NCBI GenBank assembly: GCA_025677825.1
Contig: JAIXMO010000031.1
Location: forward strand, 186,001-250,000
DNA: 64,000 nucleotides
Direction: 5' to 3'
From: Helicostylum pulchrum
Lineage: Eukaryota; Mucoromycota; Mucoromycetes; Mucorales; Mucoraceae
The position numbers were made by a program, and so were the translations under genes. Shown here piece after piece: positions 47,039 through 58,648 of the stretch. The notes under the pieces are model-generated. The model worked only from the letters and a program-made list of their open reading frames with translations, had not been told where the DNA came from and ran no database searches. Numbering within the stretch: the first letter of the stretch is position 1; every line of letters begins with the position of its first letter.

Positions 47039-49146
47039 ATGAAGTTTTTAAGTGTACTTTCACTTGCATTTTTAGTTCCACTAATTAAAGCAGCTTCTGT
47101 CGAAATAAAACCGGATACTATAAAAAGTTTAACTGACTCCGGTACTTGGTAACTATTATATACAAATCCATTTCGGATTATTCAAAACTAATTATACTTT
47201 TAGGCTGATTGAATATTTTTCTCCTATTTGTCAACATTGTATAAACTTTGGTAAGGTTTAAATATAACGGGAGAAGCATCTTTTTTTACTTCTCCTTAAC
47301 CTTTTTTTTTTTTTTTTGTATGTGTGTTTAGATCCTGATTGGAAACGATTAAGCGATGACTTGAGTACACTTGAAACAGAAAGCAACTTTCACTTTGGTA
47401 CAGTTAATTGTTTACTTTATGGCGATTTATGTTATGAACATAAAGTTAAAGGATTTCCTACACTAAGACTTTGGCATAATGGAGAAAATATTGATGAATA
47501 TAAAGGAAAAAATTTCTATGAACCTGTAACAGAATATGTGTATGATAAGATTAAAAGTTTAAAATCAACTACGGAATCGAATAAAGAAGAAGAAGAAGAA
47601 GAAGTAACAGAAGAAGAGGATGAAACTGATGAAAGTGAAGCGGCTGAGGAACAAGAAGAGGAAGAAGGGGATGAAACAGATCTCATGTTACCTAATCCAG
47701 AAGGTACTTCTATTAATTTAAATGAGGCCAAACTGAGAGAGATTGCAAAAGGTTCTGTTTCTTGGTTTATAAAGTTTTATGCTCCTTGGTGTGGTCACTG
47801 TAAAGCACTTGCTCCTACTTGGGTTGAATTAGCTTCTCAACTTCGTAATCAAGTTAATATTGGTGAAGTCAATTGTGAAGTATTACCGTGTAAGTATTCG
47901 TTTAAATTTGTGTGTATGTATATTCATAATATTTTTCTTTTAGCTGTATGTAAAGAATTTGGTGTAACAGGTTTTCCTACACTCCAAATGTTTCAACAAG
48001 GCGAAGCAATTAAATATACAGGTAGTCGATCATTGAGTAGCTTATTAGAGTTTGTAAATGAACATTCAGGGTAAATATTTGGCACATGATGGAAGCTTAT
48101 TTTTGTTGTACTTACATATTTATTCTTAGTCCTTCTGTTAAAGATGTAACTGCAGAAGAATTATCAAAATATTTAACACTCAAGGATGTATCCATTATCT
48201 ATGTTCATAAAGGAGATGTTCCCGTAAGCTTTTTATTTTATAAATTAGCAATTACAATGTATTTTAAAGTAACAATTTATATACATGTAGGAATTAATCA
48301 AATCAGTTGCAAATCAATATGTATCAACCATTCCGTTTTATGCATCGAAGGATAAAAAAGTACTTTCCAAGTTTGATTTAGATTCTTCTAGTATTCCAGC
48401 TCTTTTACTTGTCAAAGATAATAGTCATTATTTATATCCTGCTACTTATGACTTTACAAAGAATACGAAATCAAATCGCGATTCACTTATTGACTGGATT
48501 GAAAAGGAACAATATCCATTGATTAGTAAACTAGGCCCTGCAAATCATAAAAGCATCTTGCAAGGTAATTCTGTAGTCGTATTGAGTATTATTGCTAGTC
48601 ATGATACTGTTAATCAACTCAAGTTCCGTGATGTTGCTACTAATTGGTACAAGTCTGATAACAGCAAGGGAAAGAATGTTATTTTTGCTGAAATGGATCG
48701 TTCCATGTGGAGAGATTATGTATTAAACGAATTCAATATTGATAATGACGATACAGCCAGAGTTATTATTTATAGTCCCAGTGTAAGTAAATTTTTATAT
48801 GCAAAAGCCCAACATTTTTAACTAATAAGAATGATAATAGAACTATCAATACTACTCAAATGATTTAAGCCAAAATCAGTTTGTAATGGATGAACCAGAA
48901 AAGCTTTATGCTAGTTTGAATCAATTGAACCAATTATATGGCGTATCTACATTAGCCGTTCATGAAAGAATTTATGTATCTACCAGTAATGGATTTAGAT
49001 GGCTCGCTAAACATTGGTTTTTAAGCATGATTGGATTTACTATCCTTTCTAGTTTTATTTATAGATATTTAACCTTCCATGGCCCCACTAGATTAACTAA
49101 AGGCGTTTTACCATCTTATAGACCAGTTGATACACATAAAGATTAA
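47039..49146 (+). CDS. ER membrane PDI-like thioredoxin-domain protein
   Basis: Probably a thiol oxidoreductase of the ER, in the style of Eps1 or TMX proteins. Seven exons (47039-47148, 47204-47250, 47332-47889, 47944-48070, 48130-48223, 48291-48782, 48880-49146) give 564 residues. Residues 1-18 form a signal peptide. Thioredoxin domain 1 has CQHC (Cys46, Cys49), less usual than CGHC. A Glu-rich acidic linker at about 133-165 separates it from domain 2, which has a textbook APWCGHCK (Cys206, Cys209) and cis-Pro in GFPTL. More thioredoxin-like folds without CxxC follow. A single membrane span lies near 522-540, then a 24-residue tail without KDEL. The acceptor chosen at 48879 keeps phase; the nearer AG at 48868-48869 would not. 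Stop to stop it is only 18 bases from the next, convergent gene. Confidence 0.85.
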
Positions 49147-49164
49147 TAAATAAAAGAAAATTAT

Positions 49165-49987
49165 TCATGTCTTTTTTGATAAAGATGATGCACAGGGTGA
49201 TAAAGAACGTGCACGCCGGGTATTTAGTAATATATGATCACTAGGTGATGCTACAGCTGCTGTAGTCGTTTTCATTGTTGTTGTTGTTTCTTGTTCTTGT
49301 TGTGTCATTTTATTACTATCACTACCACCACTATCACCAATACTGCTATTACTATTGCTACTACTCATACTACTACTACTATCATTACTTGCCTCTAATT
49401 TTATTGAATCGATTCTACCTAAATTTGTATCAATAGGTGGTAAAACGGGTTTAGCCGATCGAGGAGATGGTGAAGGAGAAGAGGTGGTTGTCGAATGAAC
49501 AACCACAGGCCTTGGTAACGTAGTCTTTCTCTTCTTTATTTGATTTTCTTGCGGAATACTACTAGTAGGTGGTGGAGCCAAAGGGGAAGGAGGACCTCCG
49601 TTACCTCGCTGAATTTTAGCTTTTAAGGCTTCCATTACTTTATTATGTAATAATTTATCTTGTGGTGGTACATCATTGGCTTGTTCGTTAGGAGAAGTGA
49701 TAGAGGAACGATTACGTTTTTTATAATTTGTTTCATCATTAGCTGTAAGAGGTGAGGATGGTGATGCTTGTCGAAGCTTTTGTACACGGTCTGTATTAGT
49801 ATTATTAGTATTAGTATTAGTTGAAGTACAAAGCGGATGGGCTGAATGAGGATAAGGTACAGAAGGTGAAGAAGGAGGTGGTTGTCCACCGTATTGAGGT
49901 GGGTAATTAAAACGTGCAAGTACCTGCTGCTGAACTGGTGCAAGACCATAATAAGGTCCGTAACCTGGTTGTTGCTGCTGCTGTTGC

Positions 49988-50042
<55 letters not shown>

Positions 50043-50622
50043 GCTGGTGTTGCTGGTGTTGTTGCTGGTGTTGTTGTTGATGTTGATGTTGTTGATGTTG
50101 GTGTTGGTGTTGTTGGTGTTGTTGCTGATGTTGTGGAGGTGGAGGTGGTAAATGTTGAGGTGGAACAGCATGGGGTTGACTTTGCTGTGGATGTTGTGGC
50201 GACGGGGCATAATGATGAGCAGGATGCAAACTATGCCTTTCATATCTAGCTGAAGCCTTTGTTTGCTCGCGAGCAAAATCCAAATCCATTTGTCGTAACT
50301 GAATACGTGCCTCTTCAACCTTTAGCGTATCTTTTGCTGCTTTTTTCTATTATATTGGTTTGTCAATATTTTATATCTTTTTGGGTTTATTTTATTTTAC
50401 CTTGTCTTCTTCAGATTTAGCAGTTAAAATATATTTCATCAATTCAGGATCTTCATTATATCTTTCTAAAATTTCTTTTATACTGAGTTCATTCATGTTT
50501 TTATTTTGAGGCTTGATGGGTTTTAGACGAGAAGGTGATTCTGGAATCGGCCAGTGAAAGGCAGTTGAAGTTTGTTTAATTTGCGGAGATAAAGAATTAG
50601 GATGAGGTGAATGAGATCCCAT
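49165..50622 (-). CDS. polyglutamine-rich protein of unknown function
   Basis: Two exons (50622-50401, 50346-49165) give 467 residues. Exon 1 ends in a charged helical segment (MNELSIKEILERYNEDPELM) that continues over the intron as KKAAKDTLKVEEARIQLRQM, probably one coiled-coil or amphipathic helix of about 70 residues; this is the only ordered-looking part. Then follow His/Gln/Pro-rich sequence, an almost pure Gln run (about residues 175-201), a Ser/Pro-rich middle with basic patches (NYKKRNRSS, IKKRKTTLPRP), and a Ser/Asn/Thr-rich tail. The composition fits a nuclear regulator or transcription-associated protein, but no DNA-binding domain is visible. Start is the first ATG in a good frame at 50622. 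Confidence 0.8.
49966..50150. repeat. CAA/CAG (GTT on plus) tract coding polyQ and QH repeats
   Basis: From 49966 to about 50043 the plus strand is nearly pure GTT/GCT units, giving about 26 Gln on the minus strand. The remainder is QH-rich. Expected to vary in length among strains. Confidence 0.9.
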
Positions 50623-50889
50623 TTACTTTCTTTCTTCTTAACAACTAAAAAAAAAAGGCAAAAAAAAAGGAGAAAATTGAAAATCGATGTCCTCCATGCC
50701 CACCACCCGCCAGTGATATATAAAATTAGTATTTTGGTGTAACAGATGTGTACCTAGCCGTTCGTATTGGGTGTACTTTCCAAAGTGGCTGTATGTATGG
50801 TAAATCTTTGGCCTCAAAAAAAGGGAAACCTCCGCATCGCATTATTCCACATGGTTTTTTTTTTGTATTATCTGTGCATCTATTCTACA

Positions 50890-51060
50890 CACCCGGCCAT
50901 GTTCATATCATAAAAACCTAAAACCAAAAGTCTAAATATGGTTAGCATACGAGGGGGGGGGGGGGGGCGTTAATATTTTTCGAGGCGTGGATTTTGAGGA
51001 GGGGCAGTGCGGGAAGATTTCATATAAAAAATAGGTTTCAATAATGCAAAAAAAAATCCA
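50890..51060 (+). repeat. dispersed direct repeat, copy 1 (contains G15 tract)
   Basis: It shares with 57866-57935 the blocks GGCCAT, AAAACCA, TCTAAATATGGTTAGCATAC and AGGTTTCAATAATGCAAAAAA. Here about 80 bases, including fifteen G at 50953-50967, lie between the last two blocks; they are absent from the other copy. Confidence 0.7.
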
Positions 51061-51461
51061 GTACAGGGAAGCTTCATATTTGACTGATAGCATTAGTAAA
51101 TAATACACTATAATGAATAAAGGAAACTTTTTTAAGAGCGAAAATGAGTTATACTGATAAGATGTTACATTATACTTACTTGTTGAATGATATAATTATT
51201 TACAAATGTATATTTATGTGTTAGGCTTTAACATGAATTCACTTACAAATAACGCTTATTGAGACGTAATTATCAAAGATGTACATTCTAGTGAACGGCG
51301 TATAAGATTTTTATTATTTAAAGTAAAATATATTCCTGGCTGTTTGTGAATAATAATAATAATAAAAAAGATTTATAAAAGAAGAGAATCAAGAAATAAA
51401 ATAAACGGACGTTTATATTTTTTATAATTTTCAAGTAAAATATACTATAAAAAAACATTAT

Positions 51462-52560
51462 GAACAGCCATGACGAATTTAGGTGGTGGTACTTTTAGTT
51501 CTGTTATAAAAGCAAAGGATCAAGAAGCAGGCGAACTTATTCATAATAATGAATCCATGAAAGTTTTAATTATTATGCATTTACTATCAAGTTTCTTATA
51601 TAATGATTTAAAAAAACTTGGGCGAAAGAAAAAGCAAATGTTATCAACTACTGCCTATAATACTTTCTTCTTTAATTTTTTCTTTCTCGTAATTAACTGG
51701 CAAGTATATTTCTGTATTAAGCAAGAAGAAAAAGAAGAGGGAAGTATCAGTTTCATACACAAAAAGGGTAGTTTTCATATATGATACTCAGTTTTATTTA
51801 TTTTTAGAAATACATTGTTCCGATAATCAAGATGGTTGCTGGAATGAAAAAAGAAGGCGTCCTCTTGGTAAAGTATCTATCACTATTTATGATAAATTCA
51901 ATTTCAAGGTATGAACTTTTTATTATATTTTTTCAAGGTATGTTGAAACTCTTTATGTACTCTTCTTGGACTCTTGCTCTTCTTGGACTCTTGCTCTTCT
52001 TGGGCTTTTTGCTCTGTTTGGAATTATTTGTTCTGCTTGGATCTCTGAGTGGTGCTAGTAATATTTTTATGGTTTTTGGTGCCAACTGGTGGGGTTATGT
52101 TTCAAGCTGATGCTACTCTTCCGTTATCTTTTCCTCTTGTGCTATTTTTTTTTACTCGAAAGGTTTTTTTAAGAGGTTTTTAAGATTGTCGTTTATTATT
52201 AAATATTGATATAGTTAGTATTTTTGATTAATTTGTTTTTTATCATCTATTTACAATGTAGTCTGGTTATGCTGCAAGTTCCCTTAATTCAAATACATGG
52301 TTTATGTTACAAAGAATGATTTATATTGTTACAGGTATGATATCTAAATATAAATTTTACGCTGCTTTAAGCTCTGTAAAAAGCCCACCATTTACATTTT
52401 ATTTTTATCACTCTCAGATGGAGTTTATCTATTGAAACTGTTTCTGGTGTTGTCTGATCTGTATGATTTGATATAACAATTACGGAAAATACATTTATGC
52501 TAATATCAATTTTAAAAAACTATCATGGGGGTTACTTTCTTTATATGCGCCGTAAGTTTT
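51462..52560 (+). pseudogene. possible protein-kinase-derived fragments, degraded
   Basis: A frame starting near 51470 reads NLGGGTFSSVIKAKDQEAGE, which resembles a kinase glycine loop and beta-2 strand, followed by ESMKVLII, where a VAIK-type strand would be. No catalytic loop (HRD) or DFG is found downstream. Other coding-like patches, WNEKRRRPLGKVSITIYDKF (about 51840-51905) and SGYAASSLNSNTWFMLQRMI (about 52261-52320), cannot be placed in a known domain. They may be exons of one decayed gene or unrelated chance frames. Confidence 0.25.
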
Positions 52561-53845
52561 AGTACTAAAAACTAGTTGACGTTTACACTGTAAGTTTATA
52601 TTTCAGATTTTTAGATTTTAAGAAAAAAAAAACCGACCTGCCTTTTTTGTAACAATAATGACCAGGTGTACAATAAGTTCTGTACTTTGTGCAGCGGGGG
52701 ACTCTATTGCTAATATTATTATTTTACAGGAGTTACAAAAACCTAGATAATATAATTAACTGGGGGTTCTATTTTAGATTTGTAATTATTGCAATAAGAA
52801 TTATACAAGGCGAACCCTTTTTGTTTTAAATTGTTGAGGTTACACCATATTGACATTGTCTTTTGTGAAACTGTAATTCTCTCAGTTCAAAATGGCATTC
52901 TCGACTGTTTTCAAGATAATTTTATTTGAATAGTTTACCGAAATACTTTTTACTTGAGCAGCATTTTCTTTTTTCTTTTTAGATTATTTGTACTAAATCC
53001 GGATATAAAATAAGCAATGTATAAGTGATTATAAATCATTGTAAAGTTCACCCTTCATGCAGTTCTCAACAGAGTCGCAGAGAAACTAGTATTCTTTCTT
53101 TTTTTATTTATTTTGTTAGGTTTTTTTTTTCTTTTTCTTTTTTTTTAGTACTTTGTATGCTGTATGCTGGGCGTGTACGCTACTTATTCGTCCAGATGAT
53201 AGTATGCTACGAGAAAAAATGTACCACGGTTCGGTAAGCAATAGAGTGTAACTAATACTAGTGCGTGCCTCACATTTGTGGTGCGACTATACACAGAGTC
53301 CCTTTTACATTTATCACTGAAGCGCAGCACTTGGACTATCTAGTATTTGAAACTTAATTGGATCAGCCACAATACTCTTTCTTTTTTTTGTCGGCCATTT
53401 ATTCTGTTAACATTCACACTTTTTTATATGGTCAGTTACATAAAATATGGATGTGATTACTCTATTTCATTTTAATTAAATATTTGGTCGGGTGATGTAG
53501 TTATGCCGATCAAGTGCTTTATCTATATCCACGTAAGTCATAAGTGCTACGCATAAATGATACCACAATACAAAAGAAAGACGTAATTATAAAAACACAA
53601 AGATTGGAACCCCGAGTCATGTTGTCGTTAACAGGGTGTGCATTAACGGCTAGTATCAGAGCATAGTCTTATTAATACCAAGTATATTGAACAGAAAAGG
53701 GCATAGATGTGTCGCTTATCGTTAAGGCAGATTAGTATAGACATCATGCTTCGAGAACACTTGACAGCTGTAATTATGTAATGCATGGATGGAATCAAAG
53801 CGTTCGATCGGCATACAGATCTATTTTTTAACGGCTGTTTTCGCA

Positions 53846-53872
53846 AATACTTTTTTTTAAAAAAAAAGTATT
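53846..53872. repeat. palindrome of T and A tracts
   Basis: AATAC plus eight T, then nine A plus GTATT, nearly perfectly self-complementary. Similar sites: 55787-55807 (CG, T9, A8, CG) and 59875-59907 (CC.AG, T11, A12, CTTGG). Confidence 0.6.
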
Positions 53873-54100
53873 GCATGATATTCGTATCTTTTATAAATAT
53901 AATCAGATTAAGCTACTATAAAAAGTTTTTATTCAGTAGACGCATACCTGAAGTATGTTATATTTTTTACAGTCTTTTCTTTGCTCTTTTTACCCCTTCT
54001 TTTTCTATTGGTCCGAAGCCCAATGTGGAATACTTGTACTATTGCGAAGCCAAACCAGTTAAATATCCTTTTAAAAAAAAAGTTGATAGTTTTACATGCT

Positions 54101-54310
54101 TGATTCCTCGCTGTTACCATAACGTTACCAGTACTGTGGAGTACTAAATTTGTGATTCCTCGATGTCACCACAATACTACCTGATACTTCGAGGGATCAA
54201 ATCCTCGATTCCTTACTGTTATAGTGGCGCCTCTATTTAAGCGTGTTGAATTTAAGGGGAGGCTCTATTTAGGGGTGGATTTCTCGGTCCCCTACTTTAA
54301 CATCACTATT
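54101..54310 (+). repeat. array of imperfect repeats with core GATTCCTCG
   Basis: Related blocks start near 54102 (GATTCCTCGCTGTTACCATA), 54154 (GATTCCTCGATGTCACCACA), 54207 (GATTCCTTACTGTTATAGTG) and, more diverged, 54278 (GATTTCTCGGTCCCCTACTT). The first three are spaced 52 and 53 bases apart. No reading frame is kept across them. Confidence 0.5.
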
Positions 54311-56595
54311 ACCACTGTCGAAAATTACCAAAAATGACCAACTGAAATAAATGTAGAAAAAATCGAGAAAATATAGAATAACAAGTAGTTTTTAATAACC
54401 GATCTTAAAAAACATCCTAAAGACCAATTTTTAGTAATTAAGTTTGGCAAAAGAATCAATTCCTGACCTTTAATTACCCAAAGAAAACACCTTATTTCGA
54501 TCACTGTTAAAATGACCTTTTTTAGAAGTAATGCCTAAAAATTCACTTAAAAACACGCGTTTTAAAGAGGATAATGGACGAAAAATGATGGATTATGACT
54601 TTTGTTCTTTAACCGGCCCAAGTTATTGTAAAAAAAAATATGCTTTGTATCTTTTTCTTCAAGAGCTAAAACATTAGAATCATTTTAAATTCTATTGCTA
54701 TTCCTAGTTATTTTTCTAAATATTCACTGGTGATACATATTCCATTCAAGGCTAAAATTATTGCCTGCATATTTTAATTACTTTGTAAGATTTATTCCAT
54801 TGTCTTCTCCCTATCAGTTTGATTAGTATCCCTTTGTTTATAAATAACATTGATTGTTAATACACTTTTGAGCACTAGACGCTTTCGTACAATCTTTTCA
54901 TAAATTAAATAAACACTTAAGTTAGCTGAAAACTTCCTTTTCATTATTACTTATAACTTTGATTATTTTTTATATCCTCTCTTTACCCAAATAAACAATG
55001 CCACAATACCTCGAATTAACTCGGGAGTAAAGATGTTCGATGAATGAACCAATTATGATTTAGAAGCTATTTATCTATTACCTACACGTCGAAACTTTTA
55101 TCCGCTATAAAATATAATGCAATTGTATTAGTTACTTATAAAATTTTGTTTTTCAGAATTGTAATGTCAGGTTTACCAATACATTCTTCAAGTATGGCAA
55201 TCTTTCTAAAGCGGAAAAAAAACTACACGTAGTTAGGAACCCTATTATATACAATTTGTTGTTCTAAATTTAATGTTTTGTCTAAACAAGAAGAAAAAAA
55301 ATATCAATTGTTTTCGATAGACAAAAAAAGAACAAACAGTAAATCATTACATAATCAATTAATATTTTCAAAATTGTCGACAATAATACTACTATTTCCA
55401 AAAGAAAAGTAATACTTTACGTATGCAATCGCTTGAATTTGATTATACTGCTCTTTTAACACGTTAAAAATGTATATTATGGTCATTTATGTGGATGTAT
55501 GCTAAAAACCATACTAATCAGGAACTTGAAAAAAAAAACTGTTCACCTTTTGCAAAAATGATGCTGGGATTCTTTGTGCTGAAATACGTCCGAACAACAA
55601 GTTCAAACGAGTAAGTATATAAAAATAATCGAGTAGATCACTTGGAAAAATATATCTTCTATTATGATTAAATCAACACATTATCTATTCTGTATAATCT
55701 ATAAAGTCCTGTGGAAGAAAATTCATATAAAGAATTAGAGCGGGTATATATGACAATCTATACTTGATTGATGCAGCAAAATATCACGTTTTTTTTTAAA
55801 AAAAACGCATGAATTTCATATTGTTTATGGATAACGAACGCTCTATTTCATAACTCCGGGACTTACTGATCCTACGATAATCATAAAAAATAAGCACAGC
55901 CTATGTATAACGAGCTTAAGTTCTGGCAAATTGAGATATATCTTAAAGTGAGAAGTCAAATGAAATAAGTTTAGTAGGAAGATGCCAAATCGTGGTGCCC
56001 CATGTCACTTACGGCGATATTTTTGTTCAAGGACTAACTTATTAAGAGTTAATGCAAATGATTGTGAGACAGCTTAAGTTATTAGTAAGCGTATTAGCCA
56101 TGTATAAGTTGTATTTCGACTTGTTTTTATTGGCTTATAAATGGATATTTTTTCGTGATGTAATAATGATTTGTAGTAAGATAGAGTAGTTCTATGTTCA
56201 TAACTACATTAAAAATATGATCGTTCGACCACTCTTTCGTACTAACTAGATATATAATATCTGCGTCTACGACAAGATTTTCCTTAAATTACCGACCAGC
56301 AGATATTGTATTGGGGTTTCCAATTATTTCTATTGACTAATTAAATGCGAAACACTGTAAGACTCTTTTCTTGAATTGTGCGACACTGCTTATTAAAAAT
56401 AATTGAGACACTGTAGAAACATATAACTATGACATCTTTGTTTTTTTTTGTTTTTTTTTACGATATCATTTCAGCAAAAAAAAAATATCACAGGCTTCTT
56501 CTTCTTCTCTCACCACGACATTTAGAGGACTTTAAATCCCTTTACAAACAAAAAGAAAATAAAAAACTTTTTAAAAAAGCATAATATAATTCAAT

Positions 56596-57775
56596 ATGTC
56601 TGCACCTACTACTTTTAACGGATGGGTTGGAGAAGCAAAAGGTAAAGACTTATATTTAGATACAAACATCTTACTCTTACTAACACAATAAAAAAAATAG
56701 GCGCTCCATTGGTTTGGAAAGAAATGCCACTTCGTGCCGAGGATGAATACAGCGTAGATATGGATGTTACCCACTGTGGTATCTGCGGTAGTGATATTCA
56801 CACACTTGATTCCAACTGGGGGCCTACAAAATACCCTTGTGTTGTGGGCCATGAAATTGCTGGTGTTGCTACACGTGTTGGAAAGAAAGTCACCAATGTA
56901 AAGGTAGGTGATCGTATTGGCGTCGGTGCCCAATCAGGCTCATGTCACGAATGTAAGCGTTGTAAAGCTGGGTTTGAGAACTTATGTTCTGGTCAACGTA
57001 CCGGTACTTATAACGGTATTTGGCCTAATGGTGATAAATCATACGGTGGATACGCTGATAAATGGAGAGGTGATTGTCGATTTGTTTTCAAGATTCCCGA
57101 GAGTATGACGAATGAAGTCGCGTGCACCTTTTTCTGTGCTGGTGTAACCACTTATGCTCCCTTAAAGAGACACAATGTCAATAAGGATTCTGTTGTGGGC
57201 GTAAGTATAAATTTATATTGTTATTTATTGGGAGAATTTTTTTTAAAATAAGTGGTGTAATTTATATATTTTAGGTTTTGGGTGTTGGTGGTTTGGGACA
57301 TTACGGTATTTTATGGGCTAAAGCAATGGGTGCTCGTGTATATGCTTTATCTAGCGGTACAAAAAAGAAGGATCTTGCTTTAGAACTAGGAGCGGATGGA
57401 TATGCTGCTACATCTAACGAAGAAGATATGAAACCACTGAAGGGAGAATTAACACATATCCTCTGTACCGGTACGGGTCAAGACTTTAAATGGGAAACTT
57501 ATTTAAGATTATTCAGACCTAATGGTGTCTTTATTAATGTTGGTCTTCCTAGCTGGAACTTCCCCGAAGTGTCTCCCATGTTACTTGTAATCACTCAAGC
57601 CAGTATTTGTGGTTCCGCTATCGGTTCACCGGCCGAGATTGAAGATATGTTAAAATTTGCCGCTGAGCATAATGTAAAACCTTGGATCCAAAAGTACTCA
57701 ATGAAAGATGCGCCCAAGGCAGTGGAAGACTTTAATGCTGGTAAACCCAAGTTCAGATTCGTTTTAGAAAACTAG
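56596..57775 (+). CDS. zinc-dependent alcohol dehydrogenase, cinnamyl-alcohol/NADP type
   Basis: Medium-chain dehydrogenase that interconverts alcohols and aldehydes in the cytosol; the closest type is yeast Adh6/plant CAD. Three exons (56596-56641, 56701-57200, 57275-57775) give 348 residues, the normal length. Catalytic zinc ligands are Cys41 (HCGICGSDIH), His66 and Glu67 in GHEIAGVATRVG. Structural zinc cysteines are 97, 100, 103 and 111 (CHECKRCKAGFENLC). The nucleotide fold has GVGGLGHYG at 185-193. The strand end that would carry Asp in NAD enzymes reads ALSSGTKKK, with Ser and Lys as in NADP enzymes; the cofactor is inferred. It stands alone between two gene-poor stretches. AATAAA lies at 57796-57801, about 20 bases after the stop. 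Confidence 0.94.
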
Positions 57776-57865
57776 TAGGTCCTCCTCCTTTATTAAATAA
57801 AGAACATAATTTCGTAATACTTTTTGAGAATAAAGTATAATCTCTTAACTTGACACTGGTATATC

Positions 57866-57935
57866 TGGCCATAATAACCCAAAACCAACATTCTAAATAT
57901 GGTTAGCATACTAGGTTTCAATAATGCAAAAAAAA
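57866..57935 (+). repeat. dispersed direct repeat, copy 2
   Basis: Partner of 50890-51060 in the same orientation, about 7 kb away, beginning within 100 bases of the alcohol dehydrogenase stop. It lacks the G-rich insert of copy 1. Weaker similarity continues downstream (GCTTC blocks near 57970 and 51070). Confidence 0.7.
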
Positions 57936-58578
57936 AATATAAATAAAATAAAATCCGGTAACTACGTAATGCTTCAGGCAGTTTCATTGATGGCTCAGCG
58001 CAATTTAAGGAAATAAAACTACCAAGGAATAGGTTTATTTCGTAACGAGTCATAATAATACGTCTAAGTCCGACGTTCGGAAATATGCCTTAGTAAAGGC
58101 TCAAGGTCTACTTGTCCTTGCAGGAAGTGCTACTAGCAACTGGACTCCCTCAATCAAAAAATAGAGCTACCATATCGGTACATACCGCTCCACAATCTAA
58201 AAAGCATTTAATCATGTTTACCACTGATAGATTACTGAGATTTGCGGCTCCCGGAGTAGTCCTGAGAAATCGAAACAGAGGGATTAACGGAAAGCGTAAC
58301 GAAAGTATGTGTTGAATAAAGCACCTGGGATAAACTAGGGTATGATACGATTGGTGGCAAAGTATTTATTGACATTAATTATAAGCCCTTATTCAACCCG
58401 TAATACATGTAATAAAAAATATATACGTATATATGTAACAGGAACTTGTACAGCCAGTGAAAGAAGAAAATGGGATAGGTGATGACAGGAGTATTTGATC
58501 CACTTGTTTGTACGGGTTTTTCTAGATCCACGCCACCTGTATTTTTATAGTATAGGCGCCTCTACGGTTGTATGAGGG

Positions 58579-58648
58579 ACAGCGACAATTCAAGTCGCTG
58601 TTGACCTTGCTTTACATTTTCATCCGAGCTTGGCCACTATCTCGGATG
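58579..58648. ncRNA. two adjacent perfect hairpins, candidate structured RNA
   Basis: ACAGCGAC (58579-58586) pairs with GTCGCTGT (58594-58601) around a 7-base loop. CATCCGAG (58621-58628) pairs with CTCGGATG (58641-58648) around a 12-base loop. Both stems are 8 bp, perfect and GC-containing, 19 bases apart, in an AT-rich intergenic stretch. A GTGATGA lies upstream at about 58479. No known RNA family is recognised; it could be part of a repeat. Confidence 0.25.

Larger units (their letters stand above)
50623..56595. other. six-kilobase gene-poor stretch
   Basis: No intact gene is supported. It holds the polyQ gene promoter, a dispersed repeat copy (50890-51060), a G15 tract (50953-50967), a kinase-like fragment (51462-52560), T/A palindromes and a short direct-repeat array (54101-54310), each listed. 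Much of 54300-56500 is AT-rich with no coding bias. Near 56340-56417 two CACTGTA sites with a TGCGACACTG between them resemble transposon ends. Immediately upstream of the alcohol dehydrogenase there are T and A runs and TTCTTCTTCTTC (56497-56508). Confidence 0.5.

Noticed and set aside
49882..50249. Plus-strand Val- and Leu-rich frames
   Set aside because: Antisense reading of the polyQ tract.
54186..54216. GGATCAAATCC with a CGAGG/CCTCG stem, like a tRNA T-arm
   Set aside because: No D-arm, anticodon arm or acceptor stem could be fitted around it.
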